Positions 1-7,352 of a stretch of 64,000 nt of DNA are shown piece by piece; positions within the stretch are counted from its first letter, which is position 1, and the number at the start of each line of letters is the position of its first letter. The stretch is taken from assembly GCF_025997995.1 (NCBI RefSeq), contig NZ_AP026683.1, positions 2,480,501 to 2,544,500 of the forward strand. The letters run 5' to 3'. The translations under genes were made by a program, and so were the position numbers. The notes under the pieces were generated by a model that had not been told where the DNA came from, did not search any database, and saw only the letters and a program-made list of their open reading frames with translations. Source of the DNA: Sediminibacterium sp. TEGAF015 (GTDB taxonomy: Bacteria; Bacteroidota; Bacteroidia; Chitinophagales; Chitinophagaceae).

Positions 1-206
1 CTTTCTCTTATCTGAAGTGTGCTTAATGGTATTTTGCTACCCCTTAATATTCTCAGGATATTGTATTGCTGAGGCGTAATATCTTCTTCCTGTAAAATGC
101 TCTTGATTTTCTCCGTAATCCAGTTGGTAGAAAAAATAAGGTTGATGGATAATTTCTGATAAATACTCCTGAAATTATCCTGCTGAATATCTTTATCTAT
201 TCCCAT
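1..206 (-). CDS. MarR family transcriptional regulator (N-terminal part, cut by window edge)
   Basis: Reading the minus strand from an ATG at 206 gives about 68 residues beginning MGIDKDIQQDNF and reaching the window edge with no stop. The segment ITPQQYNILRILRG is the characteristic helix preceding the winged helix-turn-helix of MarR regulators, and the spacing from the N-terminus is that seen in Bacteroidota MarR proteins. The DNA-binding wing and C-terminus lie outside the window, so ligand and targets cannot be judged. The downstream (lower coordinate) neighbour is not visible. The radical SAM gene that ends at 244 lies on the same strand upstream, 37 bases away, so the two may be co-transcribed. 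The family call rests on one short conserved stretch. Confidence 0.75.
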   Translation of the reverse strand, partial: MGIDKDIQQDNFRSIYQKLSINLIFSTNWITEKIKSILQEEDITPQQYNILRILRGSKIPLSTLQIRE

Positions 207-243
207 GCTGATAAAGGTAAAAATTAATGTACAAACATTCTTT

Positions 244-1281
244 TTAATCTTCCCAAACGTTAAGTCCTTCGCTGCAATTGGAACAGATATCTATATTTTT
301 TCTGCTATGTAGGATTTCTGTTCTAAATTGATGATAATTGCTGTTTTTCCAGGTATCTCTGAAACTTTGGGTTTTCAGGTTACCCAACTGATGCATCGCA
401 TCTTTGTCGAAACAACAAGGCACAACCAGGCCATCCCATGTGATTACATTGGCGTGCCATAGTTTCCAGCAATAGTTTTTAAGGCCGTTTTTCACCTTCA
501 TTTTGCCATCTTTCCCTTTTTTGTACCTGCTGTATTTATTATTAAGGGGTATGAGCTGATTGGGGTCTTCTTCATAATTATATACTTGAGCCGTTTTAAA
601 ACGTACCTGGTCTACCCCTATCTCTTTTCCAAGTTTTTTAATCTCTTCAATTTGGTGTTCATTGGGCTTAACTACCAGAAACTGAAAAAATACAAACGGT
701 TTCTTGCTGTTGAGCGCTTTCTTCCATTTTACAATATTTCTAGCACCTTCAATTACTTTATCCAGTTTACCACCGACTCTGTATTGCTGATATACGTCTT
801 GGGTAGTTCCATCAATGGAAATAATTAATCTATCCAAACCGCTTTCTACCGTTTTTTTTGCATTTTCATCAGTCAGGTAATGTGCATTGGTAGATGTGGC
901 GGTATAGATTCCTTTATTTTGTGCATACCTGACCATTTCCAAAAAATGGGGGTTTAAATAGGGCTCTCCTTGAAAATAAAAAATCAAGTACAAAAGTTCC
1001 GGAGCTATATCTTCAATGGTTTGCTGAAAAAAATCCTTTTGCAGCATACCTGTAGGGCGTGTAAACTCTCTTAGTCCGCTGGGACACTCCGGGCATCTTA
1101 AATTACAGGATGTAGTAGGTTCAAATGAAATAGAAATTGGCATTCCCCACTGAATGGGTCTGGAAAGTAATCTGGATAGCCTGAAGCTGCAATATACCAG
1201 TAAACCGTTCCAAATCCGTTTTATGGTAAGTTTAGATAATAAGTTTAGGCTGTCATGCAGGTTAAAATAGGGCATTTTCAA
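244..1281 (-). CDS. Radical SAM/SPASM domain protein
   Basis: 345 residues. The 4Fe-4S cluster motif CxxxCxxC that binds S-adenosylmethionine is at C59, C63 and C66 (SCNLRCPEC), followed by a radical SAM barrel (GEPYLNP, TSTNAHYL, ISIDG). A C-terminal cysteine-rich SPASM-type region (CCFDKDAMHQLGNL, then CSNC near the end) would carry an auxiliary Fe-S cluster, as in enzymes that modify peptides or small substrates. Residues 1-50 form a basic, partly hydrophobic extension before the core. No precursor peptide or partner enzyme is evident nearby, so the substrate is unknown. It could act in peptide modification, sugar chemistry or cofactor assembly. The family assignment is firm; the function is not. 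Confidence 0.9.
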   Translation of the reverse strand: MKMPYFNLHDSLNLLSKLTIKRIWNGLLVYCSFRLSRLLSRPIQWGMPISISFEPTTSCNLRCPECPSGLREFTRPTGMLQKDFFQQTIEDIAPELLYLIFYFQGEPYLNPHFLEMVRYAQNKGIYTATSTNAHYLTDENAKKTVESGLDRLIISIDGTTQDVYQQYRVGGKLDKVIEGARNIVKWKKALNSKKPFVFFQFLVVKPNEHQIEEIKKLGKEIGVDQVRFKTAQVYNYEEDPNQLIPLNNKYSRYKKGKDGKMKVKNGLKNYCWKLWHANVITWDGLVVPCCFDKDAMHQLGNLKTQSFRDTWKNSNYHQFRTEILHSRKNIDICSNCSEGLNVWED

Positions 1282-1568
1282 AAATACTCAATTGAATTTG
1301 TTGATTTCATTAAAAATATTTCTTAACTTAAAGGTGCTTAGCTTTTTATGCCTTTTAACAATTCTTTATTAAACAGATTCAAAGTTTCTGCGTCTACTAT
1401 ATATACAGACAATATAGTTAAAGCGGATGATTAATGAATCCTTAACAACTAAAAAATTGAATTGGCATAGGGTTTGAAATAATTAAGAAAGAATAAGCAG
1501 TTCTATACATTTTTCTCATAAGCAGTTAGTTTTGGTTGAGGCCTCTGTTTCTACAGGGGCCAACTTTT
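1282..1568. other. AT-rich intergenic region with weak inverted repeats
   Basis: This is 287 bases between two minus-strand genes. I see no ORF of note. It holds a 7-bp inverted repeat (ACTATAT / ATATAGT) at 1396-1418, which could be an operator for the radical SAM gene, and a stem-loop at its right end described separately. No clear TAnnTTTG promoter box was found for the gene ending at 244. Confidence 0.5.
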
Positions 1569-1570
1569 TT
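1535..1570 (+). terminator. Stem-loop with T-tract at the 3' end of the VanZ gene
   Basis: The arms GCCTCTGT (1541-1548) and ACAGGGGC (1553-1560) pair, with one G-T pair, around a TTCT loop. An outer GTTG/CAAC pairing adds four pairs with a two-base bulge. A run of six T follows on the plus strand and overlaps the stop codon of the minus-strand VanZ gene. No plus-strand gene precedes it, and read on the minus strand it lacks a U-tract, so its role as a terminator is uncertain. Confidence 0.35.
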
Positions 1571-1985
1571 ATAGTCGCTTAATGATGAACCTGAATCCCC
1601 AAAACACCATACAACCAGCCAAGTCAGCCAGTATATCTAATATCTCAAATGATCTTCCGGGGATAAAATTAGCTTGTATAAATTCAATCAGTATTCCATA
1701 GAAACCCATTGCTAACACAATGGTCCAGGCAATTCTTCTCTCAAAATCAGGAAAGCTATTCACCAGCCACAGATAGGCTGATGAACACAATGATATAAAT
1801 ATGCCAGCATGAATCAATTTGTCGAAATGGGGTATATTAATCCAGTAAATTCTGGGAACTCTACTGGCTGGTAAAGTAAAGACTACAAAACTGGTGATAA
1901 AGAATAAAAAGAATAAAATGGGTTTAATGGGTCCATTTTTCCAATACTTTCCTAAGTTGCTCAATGGTAAATGGTTTGGTAACAA
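1569..1985 (-). CDS. VanZ-like family membrane protein
   Basis: Up to 138 residues with four predicted membrane segments. VanZ-family signatures are present: [10 protein letters not shown] in the first half and GILIEFIQ followed by [15 protein letters not shown] in the second, carrying the conserved D, H, E, Q, R and D residues. The frame opens at a TTG at 1985, which overlaps the end of the upstream histidine kinase by 62 bases. A second TTG at 1964 is also possible, and no ATG occurs before the core, so the start is uncertain. VanZ-like proteins occur widely in Bacteroidota and are often found close to gcvH, as here in the same operon direction. Their function outside teicoplanin resistance is unknown. 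It is the last gene of the run that starts with gcvH. Confidence 0.85.
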   Translation of the reverse strand: MLPNHLPLSNLGKYWKNGPIKPILFFLFFITSFVVFTLPASRVPRIYWINIPHFDKLIHAGIFISLCSSAYLWLVNSFPDFERRIAWTIVLAMGFYGILIEFIQANFIPGRSFEILDILADLAGCMVFWGFRFIIKRL

Positions 1986-3702
1986 TGTCTTTCATTCCAA
2001 GCTGTAAGTACTCTGCTTCAGCCTCTTTTACTGCGTTGGCCGTCATTGCTATTATGATAGGAACTTTTGTTCTCCCACTGTTCAGAATTCTCTGAGTTGC
2101 TTCAATACCGTCCATTTCTGGCATATGGATGTCCATGAAAACAAGGTCATAGTCGTATTTAGCGGTCATTTCAACAGCTTCCTTTCCATTGTTTGCAATT
2201 TCAATGATGTACCCTATTTTCTTGAACATTTTGGTAGCCAAAAGCTGGTTCATATTGTTGTCTTCAGCAACCAGCATTTTTAATGGTTTGATTTCAGCTC
2301 CACTTATAGCGCCGGCAGCATTTCTTTGCTGAGGCTGCTGGCTTTTTCTAACTAAATTAATTTGAACCGGAATGATAAATTTGAAGCTGGAACCTTTTCC
2401 TAATTCACTCTCTACCCAGATTCTACCTCCCATTTCTTCAATGATTTTTCTACAAATAGAAAGCCCCAGACCGGTACCACTGTGTTTTCTGGTAGCTGTA
2501 GAATCTATTTGTGTAAAAGGGATAAACAGTGATTGTATATTCTCCTCACTGATACCTATACCCGAATCGCTTACTGCAAAATGAAGTTCCTGTAGCGATT
2601 CGTCAATCATATTAGCGCTGACTTCCAGTTTTATAGTACCTGTTTCCGTAAATTTAATAGCATTGCCTACCAAATTAATTAGAACCTGTTTGATTCTGCT
2701 CTCATCCGCAATAATCTCAGACTCTACTCCTGGTTGAACGCCAGCAGTTAAGGTTATATTCTTTTTCAGCGCGATTAATCTGGGAGAACTGATGGCAGTT
2801 ACTTGCTGAATAATATTCTCGAGGTTGCAGGGGCCTTCAAATAATTCCAGTTTATCTGCTTCAATCTTTGAAATGTCCAGCACATCGTTTACGATTTCCA
2901 ATAAATGCGTGCTACTCGATTTTAAAGACATCATTAATTCTTCCTGCTCTCCGCTTAATGTGGTATGTTGCAATAAATCGATAGTTCCAATAATACCGTT
3001 TAAAGGGGTCCTGATTTCATGACTCATATTGGCTAGAAATCTTGATTTTGCCTTTGTGGCTTCTTCTGCCTGTTGTTTGGTTTCTGATAAGTACTCTCTG
3101 GACTCTTCAAGATCCATTGATTTTTTTATCAGACTGTTTCTGTCCATATCATACGTTCGCTTGTATAAGCTTACACTGATAGATATGATTAGCAGATAAA
3201 GAATAGTACTGACAAGAATATCTGTATGCTTGGCTTTTTCATTCGGGTATTTAACAATCCATTCAGGATGCTGCAATTCCAACCAATACAGTGTCAAGAT
3301 TATCCCAATTGTCACAACTATGAATAAAAGATGATAACGTTTAGGTAAAATCATCATAGCCGCAACTACACTCATTAGATATGCTGTCTTTGTAGGGCCT
3401 TCGATTCCTCCGTTGCTAAACCAGATGGGTATGAAAAACAAAAGACTGAAAACAATGTACATCAACCCAATCGGAACAAATTTCTCCTGATATCGGGATA
3501 TGTAAAAAACATAAAAGGAAACCATAGCTATGCATAAAAGCATGCTTAATAAAAGTGAATCTCTTTCCAGTAAAATATTACTGGCAAGGCTGATTGTCAT
3601 TGCGATAAAAACAAGAAAAGAAACCAGGTTGAAGATTTTATTCTCCAGTGAAATAACTGCTTTCTTTAATCCCAGTATTTTCTTAATTTGATCTGCGTTC
3701 AT
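1924..3702 (-). CDS. Hybrid sensor histidine kinase with C-terminal receiver
   Basis: 592 residues. Residues 23-180 contain about six membrane segments with little extracellular sequence, followed by a coiled-coil linker (about 190-220). The dimerisation domain has the phospho-accepting H228 in [15 protein letters not shown]. The ATPase domain shows the N box around N347 (NLVGNAIKF), DSGIGI and GTGLGL. A receiver domain at about 474-590 has the acidic pair E480/D481, the phospho-acceptor D524 ([11 protein letters not shown]) and K576. With no output domain, it probably passes phosphate through a histidine phosphotransfer protein or response regulator encoded elsewhere. It starts 39 bases after the anti-sigma gene, so it may share that operon. 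The membrane sensor lacks a known ligand-binding fold, so the signal is unknown. Confidence 0.95.
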   Translation of the reverse strand: MNADQIKKILGLKKAVISLENKIFNLVSFLVFIAMTISLASNILLERDSLLLSMLLCIAMVSFYVFYISRYQEKFVPIGLMYIVFSLLFFIPIWFSNGGIEGPTKTAYLMSVVAAMMILPKRYHLLFIVVTIGIILTLYWLELQHPEWIVKYPNEKAKHTDILVSTILYLLIISISVSLYKRTYDMDRNSLIKKSMDLEESREYLSETKQQAEEATKAKSRFLANMSHEIRTPLNGIIGTIDLLQHTTLSGEQEELMMSLKSSSTHLLEIVNDVLDISKIEADKLELFEGPCNLENIIQQVTAISSPRLIALKKNITLTAGVQPGVESEIIADESRIKQVLINLVGNAIKFTETGTIKLEVSANMIDESLQELHFAVSDSGIGISEENIQSLFIPFTQIDSTATRKHSGTGLGLSICRKIIEEMGGRIWVESELGKGSSFKFIIPVQINLVRKSQQPQQRNAAGAISGAEIKPLKMLVAEDNNMNQLLATKMFKKIGYIIEIANNGKEAVEMTAKYDYDLVFMDIHMPEMDGIEATQRILNSGRTKVPIIIAMTANAVKEAEAEYLQLGMKDIVTKPFTIEQLRKVLEKWTH

Positions 3703-3741
3703 ATAGATTGTACGGAATAAAGATAACCGTAATTCATTATT

Positions 3742-4566
3742 CTATCCAACCTTTCCTGCAACATACATTTCAGTAAGTGTTGGAGTAGGACTTCCGCCCT
3801 CTTTTTCAAGTGTGATTGCAAACATGGAAGCTGTAGGAATATTTTTCATTTTACATAACCCGGCACAATCTCCTAATATGCCTGCGTCTACAGGTTTACC
3901 ATCAACAATAGCCCAGAGTTGGTATTGTTTTCCTTGTGCTGGTTGAGGTAGTTTATTGGGAAGTATATAAACATCTTTAGATTTTGCATCCCAGAAAACA
4001 GTGGCATAATTGCTTTCTTTACCAGGGATACCCGGCATAGCAATTTTTTGCATATTTGGATCGGCCATCATTTGCATGCTGTTAAAGAGATCAAGACTCT
4101 TGGTTTGCATGATCTGATTATTTGCTTGTAATGTGTTTTTCTCAAGTAGGAGGGCCTGGTATTGTTGGGTAGTTTGTGTAAACTTACTGTAGAAATAGAT
4201 GTTCAGGCCTCCGCTTACAACCAATAAAATGATTGCTGCAGCAGCAAAATAGCGACTGAAGTAATTCATAGCTACTACTGGTGTTGGCTGAGTTGGCAAC
4301 GCTGTATGGCTAAGCTCTTCTGGTAAACTGGTTTTTGCAAAAGAAGATTCCAGCTCTTTGAATAAAGCCTTTTTAATACTTGGTGGCGGAGGAATAGCAT
4401 TGGCCATTGCATTTTTTTCCAATGCTATTTCAAATGCTGTCAGCGCTTCTTTAATTTCAGGAAACTGAAGGCAAAGTGATTCCAATTCCGCAGCTTCCTC
4501 CGGACTGGCCATGCCTAACACATAGGACTCAATGATGCCGCTTTCTATGTATTCCCTTGTATTCAA
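3742..4566 (-). CDS. Anti-sigma factor, RskA-like
   Basis: 274 residues. The N-terminal region (ESYVLGMASPEEAAELE) matches the sigma-binding part of anti-sigma-K type regulators. A single membrane helix at about 107-127 is followed by a periplasmic RskA-type domain with FWDAKSKDVYI, GKQYQLWAIVDGKPVDAG and FAITLEKEGGSPTPT. It would hold the neighbouring sigma factor at the inner membrane until a signal releases it. The only usable start is TTG at 4566-4564, which overlaps the stop of the sigma gene as TTGA (4563-4566). The next methionine is residue 19, inside the conserved region. The overlap implies translational coupling and balanced stoichiometry. Confidence 0.92.
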   Translation of the reverse strand: MNTREYIESGIIESYVLGMASPEEAAELESLCLQFPEIKEALTAFEIALEKNAMANAIPPPPSIKKALFKELESSFAKTSLPEELSHTALPTQPTPVVAMNYFSRYFAAAAIILLVVSGGLNIYFYSKFTQTTQQYQALLLEKNTLQANNQIMQTKSLDLFNSMQMMADPNMQKIAMPGIPGKESNYATVFWDAKSKDVYILPNKLPQPAQGKQYQLWAIVDGKPVDAGILGDCAGLCKMKNIPTASMFAITLEKEGGSPTPTLTEMYVAGKVG

Positions 4567-5105
4567 TCTTTTATCAATTTATGCAATTCTTTTAATGCCG
4601 CCCTCAGCCTTGTTTTAACGGTACCAAGTGGTATGTCCAGCATTTTTGACATCTCATCCTGGGTATACCCTTCAAAATACGCAAGTTTAATCAGGACACT
4701 CCATTCGGGTTTTAGCTGATTCACCCATTTACGAAGATTCAGATCGTCTGAAGCTATGTTAACAGATCCTGCTGATTCATATACGGTTTCGGAGAGCGAT
4801 TGGTTTTGTTGACTTTTTTGAAATCCCTTGCTTCGGGTCGTGTCAATTGCCGCGTTGCGGGCAATATTTAACATCCATGTATACAAACGGCCCTTACTGC
4901 TATCGTAAGAGCCGATTTGTCTGAATATTTTAACGAAAACTTCCTGTAGGGTATCTGCAGCTATTTCCGCATCGGAAACAATACTCAGAATGCTATTGTA
5001 TAAAGCGCCTGAGTAGTGGTCGTATAAATAACTAAAAGCAGCTTCGTTTCGTTGGGTTAACAACAAAACAAGTTCTGCTTCTGTATATTGTTGATTGGGA
5101 TTCAA
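4563..5105 (-). CDS. ECF RNA polymerase sigma factor
   Basis: 180 residues with the two-domain ECF structure. Region 2 covers about 20-90 (AFSYLYDHYSGALY, LQEVFVKIF, WMLNIARNAAIDTTR), and region 4 covers about 125-178 (LAYFEGYTQDEMSKMLDIPLGTVKTRLR), the helix-turn-helix that reads the -35 element. It directs RNA polymerase to a small regulon when freed from the anti-sigma factor encoded directly downstream. The start is a TTG at 5105-5103, four bases after the gcvH stop, with GTAGGA upstream as a possible ribosome site. No ATG is available before region 2. Position and spacing put it in one transcript with gcvH. Confidence 0.93.
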   Translation of the reverse strand: MNPNQQYTEAELVLLLTQRNEAAFSYLYDHYSGALYNSILSIVSDAEIAADTLQEVFVKIFRQIGSYDSSKGRLYTWMLNIARNAAIDTTRSKGFQKSQQNQSLSETVYESAGSVNIASDDLNLRKWVNQLKPEWSVLIKLAYFEGYTQDEMSKMLDIPLGTVKTRLRAALKELHKLIKD

Positions 5106-5109
5106 ATGA

Positions 5110-5487
5110 TTATCCTACAAGGGATTCGTAAGCTTCTTTGGTCATCAATCCATCCACACTTGAAGGGTCTGCTACCGTCATTTTGATCATCCAGCCATCT
5201 CCGTAAGGATCAGTATTCACCAATTCTGGTTGTTTTTCCAATAAAGCGTTCACTTCAGTTACGGTTCCTGATACAGGTAAAAACAAGTCACTCACGGTTT
5301 TTACTGCTTCTACGGTACCAAAAACTTCTTCAGCAGATAATTCTTTCCCAACGGTGTTGATATCTACATATACAATATCACCCAACTCGTGCTGGGCAAA
5401 ATCAGTAATGCCAATGGTGGCAACATTACCTTCTAATTTAATCCATTCGTGGTCTTTTGTGTAACGTAGTTCAGCTGGAAAATTCAT
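5110..5487 (-). CDS. gcvH: Glycine cleavage system H protein
   Basis: 125 residues, the usual length for GcvH. The lipoyl-bearing lysine is K63 in [11 protein letters not shown], within the conserved hairpin, and the C-terminal GDGWMIKM motif is present. GcvH carries the aminomethyl group of glycine between the P and T proteins and in many bacteria is also the acceptor for octanoyl/lipoyl groups during lipoate synthesis. The gcvP and gcvT genes are not in this window. It is first in the minus-strand run gcvH, sigma, anti-sigma, histidine kinase, vanZ. A ribosome site is not obvious, as is common in Bacteroidota. No clear TAnnTTTG box precedes it; AATATTTG at 5506-5513 (minus) is one base away. 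Confidence 0.97.
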   Translation of the reverse strand: MNFPAELRYTKDHEWIKLEGNVATIGITDFAQHELGDIVYVDINTVGKELSAEEVFGTVEAVKTVSDLFLPVSGTVTEVNALLEKQPELVNTDPYGDGWMIKMTVADPSSVDGLMTKEAYESLVG

Positions 5488-5554
5488 ATCGCGTTGTTTT
5501 TATTATGCAAATATTCAATAAAAATTGAAGGCAGAAAATTAAATATAATCAGCT

Positions 5555-5899
5555 TTAAAAGTCTGCCTGCTCAAAATATAGTAAAACATGGTCTTTGATA
5601 AAGTTCTCCTGGTCTGGTAAACTCATTTCTGGTAAAGGCTTTATCTGTCCAAAATGCGGCCATCCCTCTTCGTCTTTACCCTCCAACAGGTAGTATCCGC
5701 TTTGTGCCAATACAGTGCAAACGGCCACATGCATCAGGTCCTGCTTTTGTTCCTTTGAAATTTTTTCGGCCATAAATCCGGTTTCTTGAAGGCCAATCAA
5801 AAATAAAACGGCTTCCAAATCAGGCTTCTTCCCGAATCTTTCTACCAATTTGGCTTCCAAAGCCCACCAGCGTTGCTGTAAATCATCTGTAATAAACAT
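5555..5899 (-). CDS. Conserved hypothetical protein
   Basis: 114 residues from the ATG at 5899 (MFITDDLQQRW). A longer frame to 5917 exists, but a perfect -7 box TACCTTTG sits at 5911-5904, four bases before the internal ATG, so transcription should start at or beside this ATG. The protein is small, soluble and mostly helical, with no signal peptide or membrane helix. Recognisable stretches are KPDLEAVLFLIGLQETG and EGWPHFGQIKPLP. I do not recognise a characterised family; proteins of this kind appear to be confined to Bacteroidota. It is transcribed divergently from serS with closely spaced promoters, so the two may be regulated together. Confidence 0.8.
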   Translation of the reverse strand: MFITDDLQQRWWALEAKLVERFGKKPDLEAVLFLIGLQETGFMAEKISKEQKQDLMHVAVCTVLAQSGYYLLEGKDEEGWPHFGQIKPLPEMSLPDQENFIKDHVLLYFEQADF

Positions 5900-5903
5900 G
5901 GTG

Positions 5904-5911
5904 CAAAGGTA
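5904..5911 (-). promoter_or_regulatory. -7 promoter box TACCTTTG for the hypothetical gene at 5555
   Basis: This is an exact match to the Bacteroidota sigma-ABfr -7 consensus TAnnTTTG on the minus strand. Only four bases separate it from the ATG at 5899, which points to a leaderless or nearly leaderless transcript and decides the start. Confidence 0.6.
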
Positions 5912-5948
5912 AACCATGAAAGCATGCCATCATCAATTACCGAAAGGG

Positions 5949-5956
5949 TATATTTG
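5949..5956 (+). promoter_or_regulatory. -7 promoter box TATATTTG for serS
   Basis: This is an exact TAnnTTTG match 16 bases before the serS ATG at 5973. It lies inside the longer reading frame that opens at 5916, so it supports the internal start. A matching TTTG -33 element is not clear. Confidence 0.55.
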
Positions 5957-5972
5957 CACCAAATTTGAGCAA

Positions 5973-7244
5973 ATGTTACCCGTAAGTGTATTAAAAGCAA
6001 ATCCTGAAAAAGTAAAACAGCAGTTGGCTAAAAAGCATTTTAAACAGCCGGAACTGGTGGATTCCATTATTATGATGGACGAGGAGCGCAAGAAAGTGCA
6101 GGCAGCTTTTGATGAAACACAAGCCAAAGTGAACGCAGCATCTAAGGAAATTGGTCAGTTAATGGCTAAGGGAAATAAGGAAGGAGCAGAAGCCATTAAA
6201 CAAAATGTGGCCAACTGGAAACAAACACTGGAGCCATTGAAAGAGAAAATGGCGCAGTTAGAAAAAGAGCTGACAGAGCAGCTGGTTCAGTTGCCGAACT
6301 TGCCAGCAGATATGGTTCCTGAAGGAAAAACCCCAGAAGAAAATGAAGTAGTAAGAACGGGGGGAGCAAAACCGCAACTAAGCGAGGGCGCTGTTCCTCA
6401 CTGGGACCTGACTACCCAATACAACCTGATCAATTTTGAATTGGGCAATAAAATTACAGGAAGCGGTTTCCCTGTATACATAGGCAAAGGAGCCAAATTG
6501 CAGCGGTCTTTGATTCAGTATTTTTTAGACTTTAATACAGCAGCCGGATACACGGAATATCTTCCGCCCTTCATGGTAAATGCAGACTCTGCCTATGCCA
6601 CAGGACAATTACCCGATAAGGAAGGGCAAATGTACCATGCAACGGAAGACGATTTTTATTTGATTCCAACCGCAGAAGTGCCGGTGACTAATGTATATAG
6701 AGATACCATTTTAAAAGAATCTGATTTTCCAGTGAAAATGACAGCTTATTCTCCTTGTTTCAGAAGAGAAGCGGGTAGTTATGGAAAAGATGTTCGTGGA
6801 CTCAACCGTTTACACCAGTTTGAAAAAGTAGAAATCATACAGATTGTACATCCCGATAAGAGCTACGAAACTTTAGATGAAATGGTATTGCATGTAGAAA
6901 ATCTATTGCAATCCCTTGAATTACCATATCGCATTCTGCGCTTATGTGGCGGTGATATGGGCTTTACTAGTGCCATCACATACGACTTTGAAGTATACAG
7001 CGCTGCACAAGATCGTTGGTTAGAAGTGAGCAGTGTTAGTAATTTTGAAAGTTACCAAGCCAACAGAATGAAATGTAGGTTCAAAGGGGCAGATGGTAAA
7101 ACCCAATTGGTGCATACCCTCAATGGTAGCTCTCTGGCATTACCGAGAATCATGGCTTGTCTGTTAGAGAACAATCAAACAGCAGAGGGTATTTATATTC
7201 CAGCTGCTTTACGCCCTTATTTTGGGGCAGAGCGGATTCATTAA
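5973..7244 (+). CDS. serS: Seryl-tRNA synthetase
   Basis: 423 residues from ATG 5973 (MLPVSVLKANPEKV), the usual beginning of Bacteroidota SerRS. The frame runs back to 5916, but that extension is unlike the family and contains the promoter box. The N-terminal part (about 27-100) is the long antiparallel coiled coil that grips the extra arm of tRNA-Ser. Class II catalytic motifs follow: motif 2 FRREAGSYGKDVRG and motif 3 LNGSSLALPRIMACLLEN. It charges tRNA-Ser, and tRNA-Sec if present, with serine using ATP. It is monocistronic: a divergent gene lies upstream and a bidirectional terminator downstream. Confidence 0.98.
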   Translation: MLPVSVLKANPEKVKQQLAKKHFKQPELVDSIIMMDEERKKVQAAFDETQAKVNAASKEIGQLMAKGNKEGAEAIKQNVANWKQTLEPLKEKMAQLEKELTEQLVQLPNLPADMVPEGKTPEENEVVRTGGAKPQLSEGAVPHWDLTTQYNLINFELGNKITGSGFPVYIGKGAKLQRSLIQYFLDFNTAAGYTEYLPPFMVNADSAYATGQLPDKEGQMYHATEDDFYLIPTAEVPVTNVYRDTILKESDFPVKMTAYSPCFRREAGSYGKDVRGLNRLHQFEKVEIIQIVHPDKSYETLDEMVLHVENLLQSLELPYRILRLCGGDMGFTSAITYDFEVYSAAQDRWLEVSSVSNFESYQANRMKCRFKGADGKTQLVHTLNGSSLALPRIMACLLENNQTAEGIYIPAALRPYFGAERIH

Positions 7245-7290
7245 AATGGGAATCTTCTTATTAAACCATAAATCAGTTACTTTCTACATA

Positions 7291-7324
7291 AAAAGCCGAC
7301 TCAACTAAATGGGTCGGCTTCTTA
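7291..7324 (+). terminator. Bidirectional terminator between serS and the S9 peptidase gene
   Basis: The arms AAGCCGAC (7293-7300) and GTCGGCTT (7313-7320) are perfectly complementary around a 12-base loop. A-rich sequence lies on the left and CTT-rich sequence on the right. The genes on both sides end towards it, so it can serve both. Confidence 0.8.
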
Positions 7325-7352
7325 AATTAGATACATCAAGATTGAAATGCAA

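Noticed and set aside
1396..1418. Inverted repeat ACTATAT/ATATAGT as an operator
   Set aside because: It is too short and AT-rich to exceed chance in a region of this composition; kept only as a remark in the intergenic entry.
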